From the NCBI GenBank assembly GCA_023078685.1, contig JALGAS010000005.1:2418001-2482000 (forward strand): a stretch of DNA of 64,000 nt, given 5' to 3'. Source of the DNA: Neopestalotiopsis rosae (lineage: Eukaryota > Ascomycota > Sordariomycetes > Amphisphaeriales > Sporocadaceae). Numbering within the stretch: position 1 is the first letter of the stretch; the number at the start of each line of letters is the position of its first letter. The notes below the pieces were generated by a model. The model had not been told where the DNA came from. It saw nothing but the letters and a program-made list of their open reading frames with translations, and searched no databases. Of this stretch, positions 25,234 to 35,058 are shown in pieces. Made by a program: the position numbers and the translations under genes.

Positions 25234-26318
25234 CGTGCGTGAGTAGGTTCAGTGGGTGGCGGCTGAGGTAAACAGTGTCGCGGACGGATGCTCTAGCGGA
25301 TCAGTTAAAGGTGGTGATCCTATCTTTTCAATGATGTCAGTTTGTGCCTGAGTAGAGCCTTGGTGTGGTTCGGATTGAAATTGAGGAAGGATGGTAAAGG
25401 CAACGACAAGGCTGCGACGACAGATGGAAATACTGACCCCACTGTAGTTCGCGGTCCGCGGTCAAGTTATCCGCAAGGGTCTAACTGAAGAATTGCGCTA
25501 GATCAGGTTGAAAGATGCAAAGTTGCAAAGGTGTAGTAGGTCAACGAGAACAGGATGGCTTGCGACGACGGTTCTGACTGTGGTGATACCCAGCGCAGGT
25601 TGTGGGCTTTCAAGAGTAAGAGCGCGTCCGAGATTTCCAAGGTAGGTTGGAGCTGAAGCTTCAAAAATTCCTTGGTATGAGACTCACGGTGACACGCCTG
25701 GCCAATACGCGGGTACATAATAGGTGCAGCGATTGAGTGACCAGTGACCTCAATGCCGGTGACGGTGGGTCCCAAGGCAGCACTAACCGAAGCTGCTGGC
25801 GCTTCTTCCAGGGCTGGCTGGGGCATGAGCTTGAGCACTGAGGTCACCTCACCTTGCTAAACTCGCTCACCCCGCGGCTCAGAGGTTCTTCCCAACCGGC
25901 AAGCACTGACTCCTCTGGGCTGGGCGGTTCAGGTTAGGCTTAGCGCCAGAACCTTATAGCTTGCAAGGGTTACACTTAATCAGGCACCGACAGGACAAGA
26001 CACCCATACATACTTCATAGATCTGCACTGCATTCACGGTATTGGTATTAGTACACTTGTTCTACATGCTGAACGCATACGGGCTCTAGCACGAATGCAA
26101 ATAATACCACAATTAATCAACAAGACAGTAGACAGCGCAGACATGGAAAGGCGAATGGCAGAATCATCCGAGGCAAAGAAATCTAGTTGTCCTATATTCT
26201 ATACTATTCTGGCCATTATCCAAGATTGCTCTCTCTATGTTCTGTCCTGTCGTAATTTAAGTTTTGTCTACACTTGGCCAATCTATAACATTCTTCCAGA
26301 GATATACTGGTAGTAATT
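25234..26318. other. Intergenic, Pab2 upstream region
   Basis: 1.1 kb between the Pab2 start and the 3' end of the dehydrogenase-propeller gene. A minus-strand frame at 25503-25826 (starts MPQPALEEAPAASVSAALG) is open for about 107 codons, but it has no recognisable domain and I leave it uncalled. Confidence 0.4.
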
Positions 26319-28257
26319 TTATACATGACTCAGAGCAATACCAGTGAAAGCGCCCTCACCATCGTAGAACTTTTGCTTGTTGCTGCCATCCATGTTGAAT
26401 CGATAGACTGACCCACCCAGATCCGTAGCATAAATATGGCGGTTCTTCTTGTCGATAGTGAGACCGATGGCTTCGTGCATATTTCTCGCCAAGATGTCGT
26501 ACTTGCCACTGCCAATATCGCCGAGGGATGCGCGGTTGATGCTGTTGCCCAGTGGTAGCTCTCCACGGTCGGTCCAGTACAAGAGGCCGCCCTCTTCGTC
26601 AACCTCGAGGTCGATGGGCTCGGGCAGCCCGTCAAAGAGCCTCTCCACGTCTGTCCGGCTCTTGGCGTCGGTGGCGGCGGGGAAGTCGATCGAGGCCCGG
26701 AAGATCTGACCCCTTGAGCCCTTGGACGGGCCCTTTTGTGTCCAGTAGAACTTGCCCTGATCGGGGGCGACGGCGATGCCTACGCACCACTTTGTCTGGT
26801 CCTCGAAGCCCTGCGTCCAGTCGCCCGTCTCCACGAGAACCTCCAGGTCGGATCCGTCAAAGTTGCACCGCATGACCCTCATGCCTTCCCGGTCAGAAAA
26901 GTAGACCTTTTTGCTCTTTTCGTCAATGGAGATTTGCTTTGGAGTGTGAACCGTGCCCTCGGGAACAATGGCCTTTACGTTGCTGCCGTCCATTTCACAA
27001 GACAGGATACTGCCGTCGTTCTTGGACGGTACGCCCATGTTCGTCCAGAAGATGAGTCTGTCAGTGTGGCTGATGGCAATGCCGTCGGGGAGATGTTGGT
27101 TCTCGACAACAGTGCGGAGCGGCGATTTACCGTCTGCACTGCCGACCAGGATTCGACCAGAAGAAAACACCTCCTCTGGCTTGTTGGACAGTCCAACATC
27201 TAAGAAGTATAATTCCGGGGCCTGTACATTATCGAAGTCGGTCTGCTTCTCGTTGCCAGTCTTTGTCGTGTAACCAGGCGGGTATACTGTATGATCAAAT
27301 TTAGTAAATGCCCTTGCAGAAATACGCAGAATAAGTTGATGGAATTGCTTACATCCTCCTTTGCTGCTCTTGGCGCCCAACTTTCCTTCATCGATATAAT
27401 TCTTCTGCAAGTACGGAATGATACCAGGGTCTTTCAGCCCGCGCTCCTCGATATAGTGCTGCTCGATGAATGATACAGTATCGAGGCCCACAGCATCCAT
27501 TGCCTTGCATGGTGAAGTGCCGGTATTGATGAACATCTCGGTCCAAACTTCATCCAGCTCCTCCGGTGTTGAGACACCTTCCATCAGCACTGTAAGACAT
27601 TCTCGCTTGATGGCTGCCCAGACACGGTTGATGACGAATCCAGTGGACTCCTTGTGAGCAACAATGGGCAGCATGCCAATCTCTCTCAACATATCAACGA
27701 GGAATGGGAATATCTCCTCATTGGTATCACCGCAGGTCATTAGCTCCACGATCTTGTTCAGCGGTGGCATCACTATGAATAGTCAGCATCAAGAACTGAC
27801 ATAAGTTAGCTGCGATATACGTACTGTAATGCATGTTGAGAACTCGTTGACGGGTTTCAGGCTTGAGATGTTGCGCAACTTCCCTCGACTTGTAAGACGA
27901 CGAGTTAGAAACGAGAATGGCATCCTTGGGAGCCAATCTTTCCAGCTCTGCAAATGTAGTGTGCTTGATTTCGAGTTTCTCGGGAACACATTCAATCACG
28001 AGGAACGACTTTTCCAGTGCCGGCTCCAGGTCCTGGAATGTCTGCACCTCGAGTTGTTCACCGGCGTGCTTTCCGGGGAATCTCCATCCGTTGGATTTGA
28101 CGTATTCCGATGCTGCCGCGCACTGCTCCTTGCTCGGGTCGCGCAGCACAACACTATAACCTCCAGCAGCCCAGGCTGCGGCGATGCGGCGTCCAAGAAC
28201 GCCAGCACCGAGAATGGTGACAGTTCTGTCGGTCGTTGAGGGGTTCGTCCAAGACAT
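26319..28257 (-). CDS. 3-hydroxyacyl-CoA dehydrogenase fused to a YWTD beta-propeller
   Basis: Three exons, 27825-28257, 27353-27772 and 26319-27286, join in phase to 606 residues from the ATG at 28257 (MSWTNPSTTDRTVTILGAGV). Residues 11-180 are the NAD-binding 3-hydroxyacyl-CoA dehydrogenase domain with GAGVLG at 17-22. The SNSS segment (118-121) and His143 in NMHYMMPP correspond to the Ser and His of the catalytic site. Residues about 187-290 are the C-terminal 3HCDH domain (GFVINRVWAAIKRECL, later AMDAVGLDT and KSSKGG). From about 300 to the end there are YWTD-type propeller repeats: IFWTNMG, VYFSDREG, FYWTQKG, LYWTDRG, IYATDLGG. The first half resembles lambda-crystallin/L-gulonate dehydrogenase-type enzymes that oxidise a 3-hydroxy acid with NAD. 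The propeller's role is unknown. No signal peptide is visible, so the protein is probably cytosolic. Divergent from a dihydroorotate dehydrogenase gene. Confidence 0.85.
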
Positions 28258-29179
28258 TTTGATGAGGTTTTCCGTATTATCCGTTTGATTCCGTGCCAAG
28301 ACGGCGGCAGTTGTGTCGCATTTATATACATGCTGCCGCTCGGTGTCTCCAATTATATCGATGAGACCGTGCCCGATAGTATCGCCTAGTCCGAACGGGG
28401 ACCCGCTGGATGCCTCGGCAGGTCGAAGATAGCATCATGATCGACTTAGTCAGTGGCCATGCGGCAATCGTCATGCATTGATGGGGATTTCCCCTAGGTC
28501 TGTTATCGTCCAGGTCCGTGGCCTTGGGTCTGCAGCACCCAGATTGGCGAGAAAGGGTCCTGCATATCCACCAAAAGATGGCCGGACCGAGGGTCGGGGA
28601 TAGTCTAAGCCTCTAAAGGTCTAAAGAGCACCGAGGCTTCCAATTCGCGCTCTCGCCTTTATCATTTCTTCACGAAGATACGATGCTTCTCCTTTGTTTC
28701 TATAAAGCCCGCGGGAGAATAGGAGAATAACCGAGTCATATATGACGATGCGAGCTCTGTTGCCACGAGACGATGGAAATGGTTATGAGCGCTTATTAGT
28801 CTCAGATCGTCGTCTGACGCGGGATTGACTTTTCTTGTTTCCCTTTTTTTTTTTTTTTCCATTTTTAAACTTTCAAGCCATGGAAATATCCGTCACCATT
28901 TTAGTGTGTTATTATTTGATATCCCAAAGGCTTCATTCTGTGCAAGTGAAGAGATGCGCAATTTAAGAATTGCATCCTATTCTTCCCGGCGGCGATCGGT
29001 TCCGAAGATCAACACGCCAAACCGGTTTCTTATCTTATCACTAACAGCTTGAAGTCATATGCACGTAAACTTAGTCCTGTTCTGCATTATGCCTGGGTAG
29101 ATATTGATGACTGTCCATCGTCTTTCTTTAAGGATTTTGTCTTTCAACTCTGGATTTTACAGTTTCCGTATATCTCAAA
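28258..29179. promoter_or_regulatory. Shared divergent promoter region
   Basis: 922 bases separate two divergent start codons. It contains a 15-T run (28844-28858), an inverted repeat GGGGA-TT-TCCCC (28483-28494) that includes a CCCCT stress-element core, and CGG/CCG triplets near 28,576-28,600 and 28,988-29,003 of the kind Zn2Cys6 factors bind. Which element matters cannot be told from sequence. Confidence 0.4.
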
Positions 29180-30181
29180 ATGGAGTCGGAAGCGCCTAGT
29201 ATTGAAATCAGCCCGCCCCTCTTGAACTCGGCCAACCCGTGGGCAACGACACATCGTGACTTGGAGGCATTATTCAAGTGCCCCTCACTTGGCGCAATCA
29301 CCACGCGCACCGCTCTCTTGAATGGCTTCAAGCATGACGCCGCACTCCATCAATATACCTTTTTCGACCCCATAACTCACGCCCCCAGCGAGGACTTGAA
29401 AAATGTAAAGGACGAGGAAAGATCCAGCCTCAACACCCTTGGCTATAGCCCTTATCTACTCAAGGAATACCTCTCCTACATCAAGGCGATATCCGATGAC
29501 CTGTCGGAACCATCAAACAAGCTGGTCATTGTTTCGGTCACCGGATCCCCCGACGAGGTGGCCGAGTGCTACCGCCTCGTCGCGGACCACAGCAAGGTGG
29601 TCAAGATGCCCCTGGCCGTGGAGATCAACCTGAGCTGTCCCAACATTCCCAACGCACCGCCGCCGGCATACTCCGGCGACATGTTGATGCTGTACCTCAA
29701 AGCGCTGCGGGAGATGATTGCAGGCAACGAGCTCCCGAGGATTCCATTCGGTCTCAAGACGCCGCCGTACACCCACGCCGGCCAGTTCGAGGCCATTGTC
29801 GCGGCCCTGCGATCTCAGGGCTCGCCTTGTCCCGTCAGCTTCCTGACGGCCACCAACACGCTGGGCTCCTGTCTGGTGCTCTCGCATGCGGACTCTCATA
29901 CTGGGGAGCCGAAGCTGCCCGGGTTGGGCATCGGCGGCATGGCCGGCGCCGCCCTCCACCCCCTGGCTCTCGGAAACGTTGCCACGATGCGTAACATGTT
30001 GGATCAAGCCGTCGAGACCAAGAATGTACAAATTATTGGCATTGGTGGAGTCGAAGATGCCTCCGGGTATAAACGCATGAAGGGCGTCGGAGCTTGTGCT
30101 GTAGGCGTCGGTACAGCATTGGGACGGAAGGGGATGAAAGTCTTTGAAGAGATCGAGGCCAGTCTAAAGGGTGAATGGTAA
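29180..30181 (+). CDS. Dihydroorotate dehydrogenase, class 1A (URA1-like)
   Basis: Single exon, 333 residues, starting MESEAPSIEISPPLLNSANP. It matches the soluble FMN-dependent class 1A enzymes (Lactococcus PyrDA, yeast Ura1). The key loop is EINLSCPN with Asn150, catalytic-base Cys153 and Asn155. GLKTPPY carries Lys193, which corresponds to the conserved active-site lysine. TATNTLG (223-229), the GIGGMAG loop and IIGIGGVED near the FMN phosphate site complete the barrel. No transit peptide or membrane helix is present, unlike the class 2 mitochondrial enzyme that most filamentous fungi use for pyrimidine synthesis. This class reduces fumarate while oxidising dihydroorotate to orotate, allowing UMP synthesis without respiration. 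It may be a second enzyme here, or act on another dihydropyrimidine; I cannot see whether a class 2 gene exists elsewhere. Confidence 0.88.
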   Translation: MESEAPSIEISPPLLNSANPWATTHRDLEALFKCPSLGAITTRTALLNGFKHDAALHQYTFFDPITHAPSEDLKNVKDEERSSLNTLGYSPYLLKEYLSYIKAISDDLSEPSNKLVIVSVTGSPDEVAECYRLVADHSKVVKMPLAVEINLSCPNIPNAPPPAYSGDMLMLYLKALREMIAGNELPRIPFGLKTPPYTHAGQFEAIVAALRSQGSPCPVSFLTATNTLGSCLVLSHADSHTGEPKLPGLGIGGMAGAALHPLALGNVATMRNMLDQAVETKNVQIIGIGGVEDASGYKRMKGVGACAVGVGTALGRKGMKVFEEIEASLKGEW

Positions 30182-32978
30182 CCATGTCGTTACACCTTGT
30201 CACTCTTAGTCTATCCATTCGTGGTTAAAATCCACGGATGCACATCAATCTAGTCCGTTATAAGATTAATCCTTGGGAATCGTAGCGTGATTTGATATAA
30301 ATTGAGCACCATTTCACCATCACTTGCCCATGTTATTGACGGTCTATCAACACATTAATGCCATACAAGCAAGTGCGCTCAACGGGTACAGTTTTATGTC
30401 CGTCTATTGTGTAGACCTGATATGTCACTCTCGCCACGTCATTATCCTGTGGAGTAGCTTCATGTTACTGACGAACCTCCTACCAAGACCACTATCTCGC
30501 GTATATGTCACAAATAAGCAGATCGGATAGCTGCAGAACTATGGCAATGATTCCACAAATCACGGCCAGCTCCGGCAGTGGAACAAAACAGCACAAGTTC
30601 CGTCGTCGTGACACAGGCATGCGTCTCAGGGGCAATCAGCTGTGAACTCATTGCTTTTCGTTCAAGGGCGTAATACGCAAGCAACAATTGTCAAGATGTA
30701 TGAGTAGAGGAAGTGGCCAATAAGATGACTGGTTGATATGGGAGGTCGCATCAAAGTCCTATGTGGGCAGTGGATTTGTTCTAGAGTGCTCCAAATTGGG
30801 ATGTAGGTGAACGACCCTTACTGCCTGACAAGGAGATACACTTTAGGCTTTGATGCCTATACTCATCGGTATTGTCTCCTACATAAAGAATCTCGTATTC
30901 TTCGTACCAGCGGCTGAGCAAGTATTCGGAAGATAAAAGATAAGATTGACGAGATATCGCTTGAATTTAAGGTTGCAGACGCACGTCAGACAGGGGTGGT
31001 GATGGCGAAAAGCTGCCAGGATCATATCGCCCACTACCCGAACCCAGGATTGGCAGGTTCAAAAGACCAGAGGGCTTGCCAGCCAGGCATTTGCGTATTT
31101 GTAAGAAATTCTAGATGCTGTGAGCCCCATCGTCGTTGCGACGCGTTTATCTTGGCCTGTCAAGTTTCCTTTTCGCAGACATTCACTGCATTGAGGCGTT
31201 GTGATGATGTGCTCGACCATCTCTGGTCGCTAGGAGCAAAAATGATGACAGAGGATCACGACACACTGCAAGTGCCGTTGCACCAAGCCTCTGATAGATA
31301 GGATCGCAAGTGACAACGGCAGTCCGCAGACAAATGAATTACCCAGGGCTTGCGATTGGCTGATTGATCTGAAAAACAAGAATCATTTTGAGAAATGCAG
31401 CATCTGAGAACGAATCAGCAGAGAACAGGCTGACTGAGATGAATCTCCGTGGCCTCCCCACCCCCGGAACAGGTAGAATAAAGCTGAAAAGCGGTTGCAC
31501 CAAACAGAGAGCACATATTACCAAGGATCCCACTGCCTTTGCAGGCACGGAGCCGAAGTCCATAGCCTCGGCCGTGATCGTAAAAGATTGAGTCTGCAAA
31601 CGTGTCGTATTGAAGGTGGTATCATATAGCCTTGAGCCAAGGATTAGTCAGTATTGATGATCCTGAGTCAATGAGACAGAGAGGAAGGTCTGGGCCACAG
31701 ACACCTGCATTCCTACCTTTTGATACACAACTTTCACACAATCAACATGCTGTCAGTTTTCTCCTCGTGATACTTCATCAAAATAAGCTTGCATTGCGTA
31801 TGGTGTGCCACGTTTGCATGGCGTATTGGGGCATAACCGAGTGGTCGTTACTCGAGACGATTGATTCGTTTTCGTCTGGTTTAGCTCGAATCTGGATACC
31901 CAGCGACTCAAGAATCTGCCGGATTGAGGTTCAAACGATGTTTTGGGTCATGTGTCATGCTGGAGGCTAAATCATTGAGAATTTAGCCAGATGAAAAAGT
32001 TGGACGCTTCTTACCGTGTTGGGGTTTACAACCAATTTTTGGTGTTGCTGCAGTCCCCCGTACCATATCCGTCACTTTTATGGTCGCCCAAGCTTTTTCT
32101 TTTTCCCTTTCCCAACTACAGCGCCATGCAGCCCGAGTGACTTCTGGATCAAGTTTGAGCATTTCGCTACCATGCTTTGTAAAGTCTTACAAATTAACAC
32201 GTCTGGGGAACCCATGTTCACTGCCGAGAGGCGCGGGATCTCGCCGGTATATTTTTACTCTTGGGTTGAGCGTGGGCGGGCTCTCTGGCCGGTTTAGGTA
32301 AGTCACAACCAACGTCCGCAAAAACGACTGGTAGCTGGGCTCGTGTAAAGCTGCATTCGGCCTTTTTCTTGGCATCGGCGCCGGGGGTCCCGCCGAACTG
32401 CTATACTCCCTCCTCCTCCTCAAGCTGCAGCTTTCCGCCCAGCGCATTTAGCAGAACCACGGCAGGCATGTCTCATTGGAAGTGGGTGAAGAGTGAGTCG
32501 TGGGTACCTGGTCCTCGAGTCTCGACGCTCGCCCAGATATGCCGGTCATGTTTTCAATATCCAATATCGGAAATCATATCTGCGTCACGCCTCACAGCAG
32601 CGGCTGGAGTCATGGATACAACTTGATTGCACCCACTTTGTCCGCCTGATTCCGCCTATATGATACTTGCTCGCAGTCAGTGGTCACAGCAGCGTGGCTG
32701 TCGGCGCCAGTTCAAGACCCGCAAATGAAGTGACCTCGAAAACATGTACTGCTTGATATCATCTCGCGATAGCAAAGAGTGGGTGGTCTCCCTCCAGTGG
32801 GTCCGAGGCGGAAAACTGGTCGATCTGATGCATTCCCGAAGCACTTCATATAGGCTGGATACATCTTATACATGACCCGAGACGTATCCTGATCACTTGA
32901 ACTCGTTTCCTTAGAAACTCATCGAACAACTTGCGACTGACTGCTTGTCGTCAACACCGCTGGTGCTCGTGCATGATT
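30182..32978. other. Intergenic, no gene recognised
   Basis: 2.8 kb downstream of the dihydroorotate dehydrogenase and upstream of the ferric-reductase gene. Frames such as 31339-31599 (-) and 31632-31970 (+) have no known domain. The right part should be the ferric-reductase promoter. Confidence 0.45.
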
Positions 32979-33002
32979 GTAGATAAAGTCTTGATTATCT
33001 AC
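32979..33002. promoter_or_regulatory. Inverted GATA-motif pair ahead of the ferric reductase start
   Basis: GTAGATAA (32979-32986), an 8-base spacer, then TTATCTAC (32995-33002): a perfect 8-bp inverted repeat whose arms each contain GATAA. It ends 24 bases before the ATG at 33027. GATA factors bind HGATAR sites; in fungi these include the siderophore/iron repressors (SREA/Urbs1 type) and nitrogen regulators. In RNA it would fold as an 8-bp hairpin. If the in-frame ATG at 32973 is the true start, the repeat is coding instead. Confidence 0.45.
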
Positions 33003-33026
33003 CATACATCATCAACTCTTTCACAG

Positions 33027-35058
33027 ATGGACCAACATCTCCAGGTGACATCTGGAGCGCCAACCTCTCCGCCTCCGCCGCAGCCCGGAAGCCATGGCCC
33101 CGGGGGCGCACCACCGAGCGGTCCGTCCGCCAATCCGGCGATGTTCGCTGCCAGGCAACATGCGAGTGAACTGGCGACCGAGTACTATGCCGCGGCCATT
33201 TGCGGAATCATAGGCATATTCATTATAGGACACTGGACAAGAGTTCTCGTCAATAAACGCCGCATTCCGGAAGGCATGGTCAAGGCTTTGTCTCCATTTG
33301 CAGCTGTGACGAGGTATGTAATCGCCTCCTGCACTACAAAGCCATGTTACTCAAAAAGATATGACTTCTAGAGCGTTCCGACGCCTATTTATTCGCAAGG
33401 TTCCTGGATTCTTATCAGCAGGTCATGCCATTTTGTACTTGGTCTATGCAGCGGTCAACCTCGTTCTGACCTTCACCGGCCTCGATTTCAGTCGGACAAC
33501 AAATTTTGCTGCTCGTTTCGGATGGTACGTTGATTCCATTTCTCTGATTGACAATGCTGACTCGGTGGTGGACAGGATGTCCGCTGCAAATTTCGCCCTG
33601 GTGGTATTCTTGGGCTTGAAGAACACGCCATTGGCGATCTTGACCTCATATTCGTACGAGCGACTGAACCCCCTTCACCAAGTTGCTGGATATGCGACCA
33701 TTCTCTACATGATCCTCCACGCCTCAATCTACTCGGCCTACTTCATCGGTGCAGGCAAGTGGGACTTGATGCATGAAGACATTGTCACGGCAGGAATTGT
33801 GCTAGGCTTTGCCATGTTCGCCAGTGGTGTCGAGGCCGTGGTGCTGCGTCGCTTCAAGTACGAGCTCTTTTACGTCTTTCACATTATCCTCTTCATCATG
33901 ATGGTGGTGACGCTGGCGTTGCACCGACCTGAACTCAGCGCCGAAAAGGTAGGCATCATTGCTTGCATCACGGCCGCCATCTGGCTTTCGGATCGACTCA
34001 TCCGCTTCTCTCGCCTCATTTATAATGGCGTCAACAACGAGGCCACCGTCTACCCTCTGCCGAATGGCGGTACGCAGGTGTTGCTGCGCAAGCCTCTCCC
34101 TCGTGCAGTACCTGGCAAGCACTGTTATGTCTGGCTTCCCAAGGTCCGGCTCTTTGAGACCCATCCCTTCACCATTGTGTCGACTTCGCCAGCCGAACTC
34201 ATCGTGAATTCATACAGCGGATTCACGCGAGACCTTGCCGAGTATGCTCGCAAGAACCCCGGTGCTGCGCTCAAGGTTTCCCTAGAGGGTCCCTACGGAA
34301 CATTTCCGGATCCCTACGACTTTGACAAGGTGGTATTAATAGCTGGTGGCTCAGGGGCAAGCTTTACTTTTGGCATGGCATCCAACATGCTGCAGAAGAT
34401 GACTGCCGACTCGGACAAGCAGATTGAGTTCATCTGGGCAGTCAAGGATAGAGGTTCGTCACGATAAGCCACACGGTCGTAATTATCTCATTACTAACTG
34501 CACTTTGTTGTTCCAGATAACCTCTCGTGGTTCTCGGAGCACCTAGACGCGATACGCACGCACACTCACGGATCAAAAGTCGCCCTTCGCCTGCACGCCA
34601 CCAAGGCTGTACCCAAAGACTCCGTGGTCACGGAAAAGGCGTCGAAGCAATCACTCCAGCCGACCATCAACTCTCTCACGTCGGCCGACCTCTCCCCCAT
34701 GACCCCGGTGTACGAAACGGACATGGACGAGCGACTTGTCAAGTCGGGGGGCGACCTGCCGGACATGATCCGGCCGCCTACCGAAGACCCCGAAAAGGAC
34801 GACATTCGGGCCATTGTCTGCCGCATGGGCAAGCGTACAGTCACTACTGGATCCATCGATCTCCCCGTGGAGCAGGGCCGGCCAGATGTGGCTGCCCTGA
34901 TCAGCGAGGCTGTCAAGTGTGTTCACAAGGACAAGAGAGTCTTGATCGCTGCCTGTGGACCCGATGGGTTGATGCGTCTTGTCAGAAACACGGCTGCTGG
35001 CCTCATTACAAAGGACGGCCCCGCTGTTGAACTTCACTGTGAGCAGTTCGGTTGGTAG
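33027..35058 (+). CDS. Ferric reductase-like transmembrane protein (FRE/NOX family)
   Basis: Four exons, 33027-33313, 33372-33524, 33576-34453 and 34517-35058, join in phase to 619 residues. Introns are 58, 51 and 63 nt. An in-frame ATG at 32973 could add 18 residues. A Pro/Gly-rich N-terminus precedes a membrane helix at about 56-73. The ferric-reductase membrane domain (about 110-290) has the bis-haem histidines in two pairs 14 apart: His181/His195 (LNPLHQVAGY, MILHASIYS) and His249/His263 (YELFYVFHI, LALHRP). The FAD-binding domain shows HPFTIVS (343-349) and GPYG (385-388); the NAD(P)-binding domain shows GGSGASFT (404-411) and near the end AACGPDGL. Such proteins move electrons from NADPH across the membrane to reduce Fe(III) or Cu(II) outside the cell. 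No EF hands are seen, so FRE is likelier than a calcium-regulated NADPH oxidase. A Ser/Thr/acidic insert (about 475-520) splits the NAD domain, as in other fungal FREs. Confidence 0.9.

Noticed and set aside
25503..25826. 107-codon minus-strand frame upstream of Pab2
   Set aside because: Starts at an internal ATG, shows no domain, and sits where the Pab2 promoter is expected.
31826..31910. tRNA-like stretch (ATAACCGAGTGGTCG, later TTTAGCTCGAATCTGG)
   Set aside because: It resembles the A and B boxes of a class II tRNA, but the acceptor ends do not pair and the anticodon loop would be 11 bases.
26319..35058. Secondary-metabolite gene cluster
   Set aside because: There is no polyketide synthase, peptide synthetase, terpene cyclase or P450; the three enzymes here do not form a known pathway.
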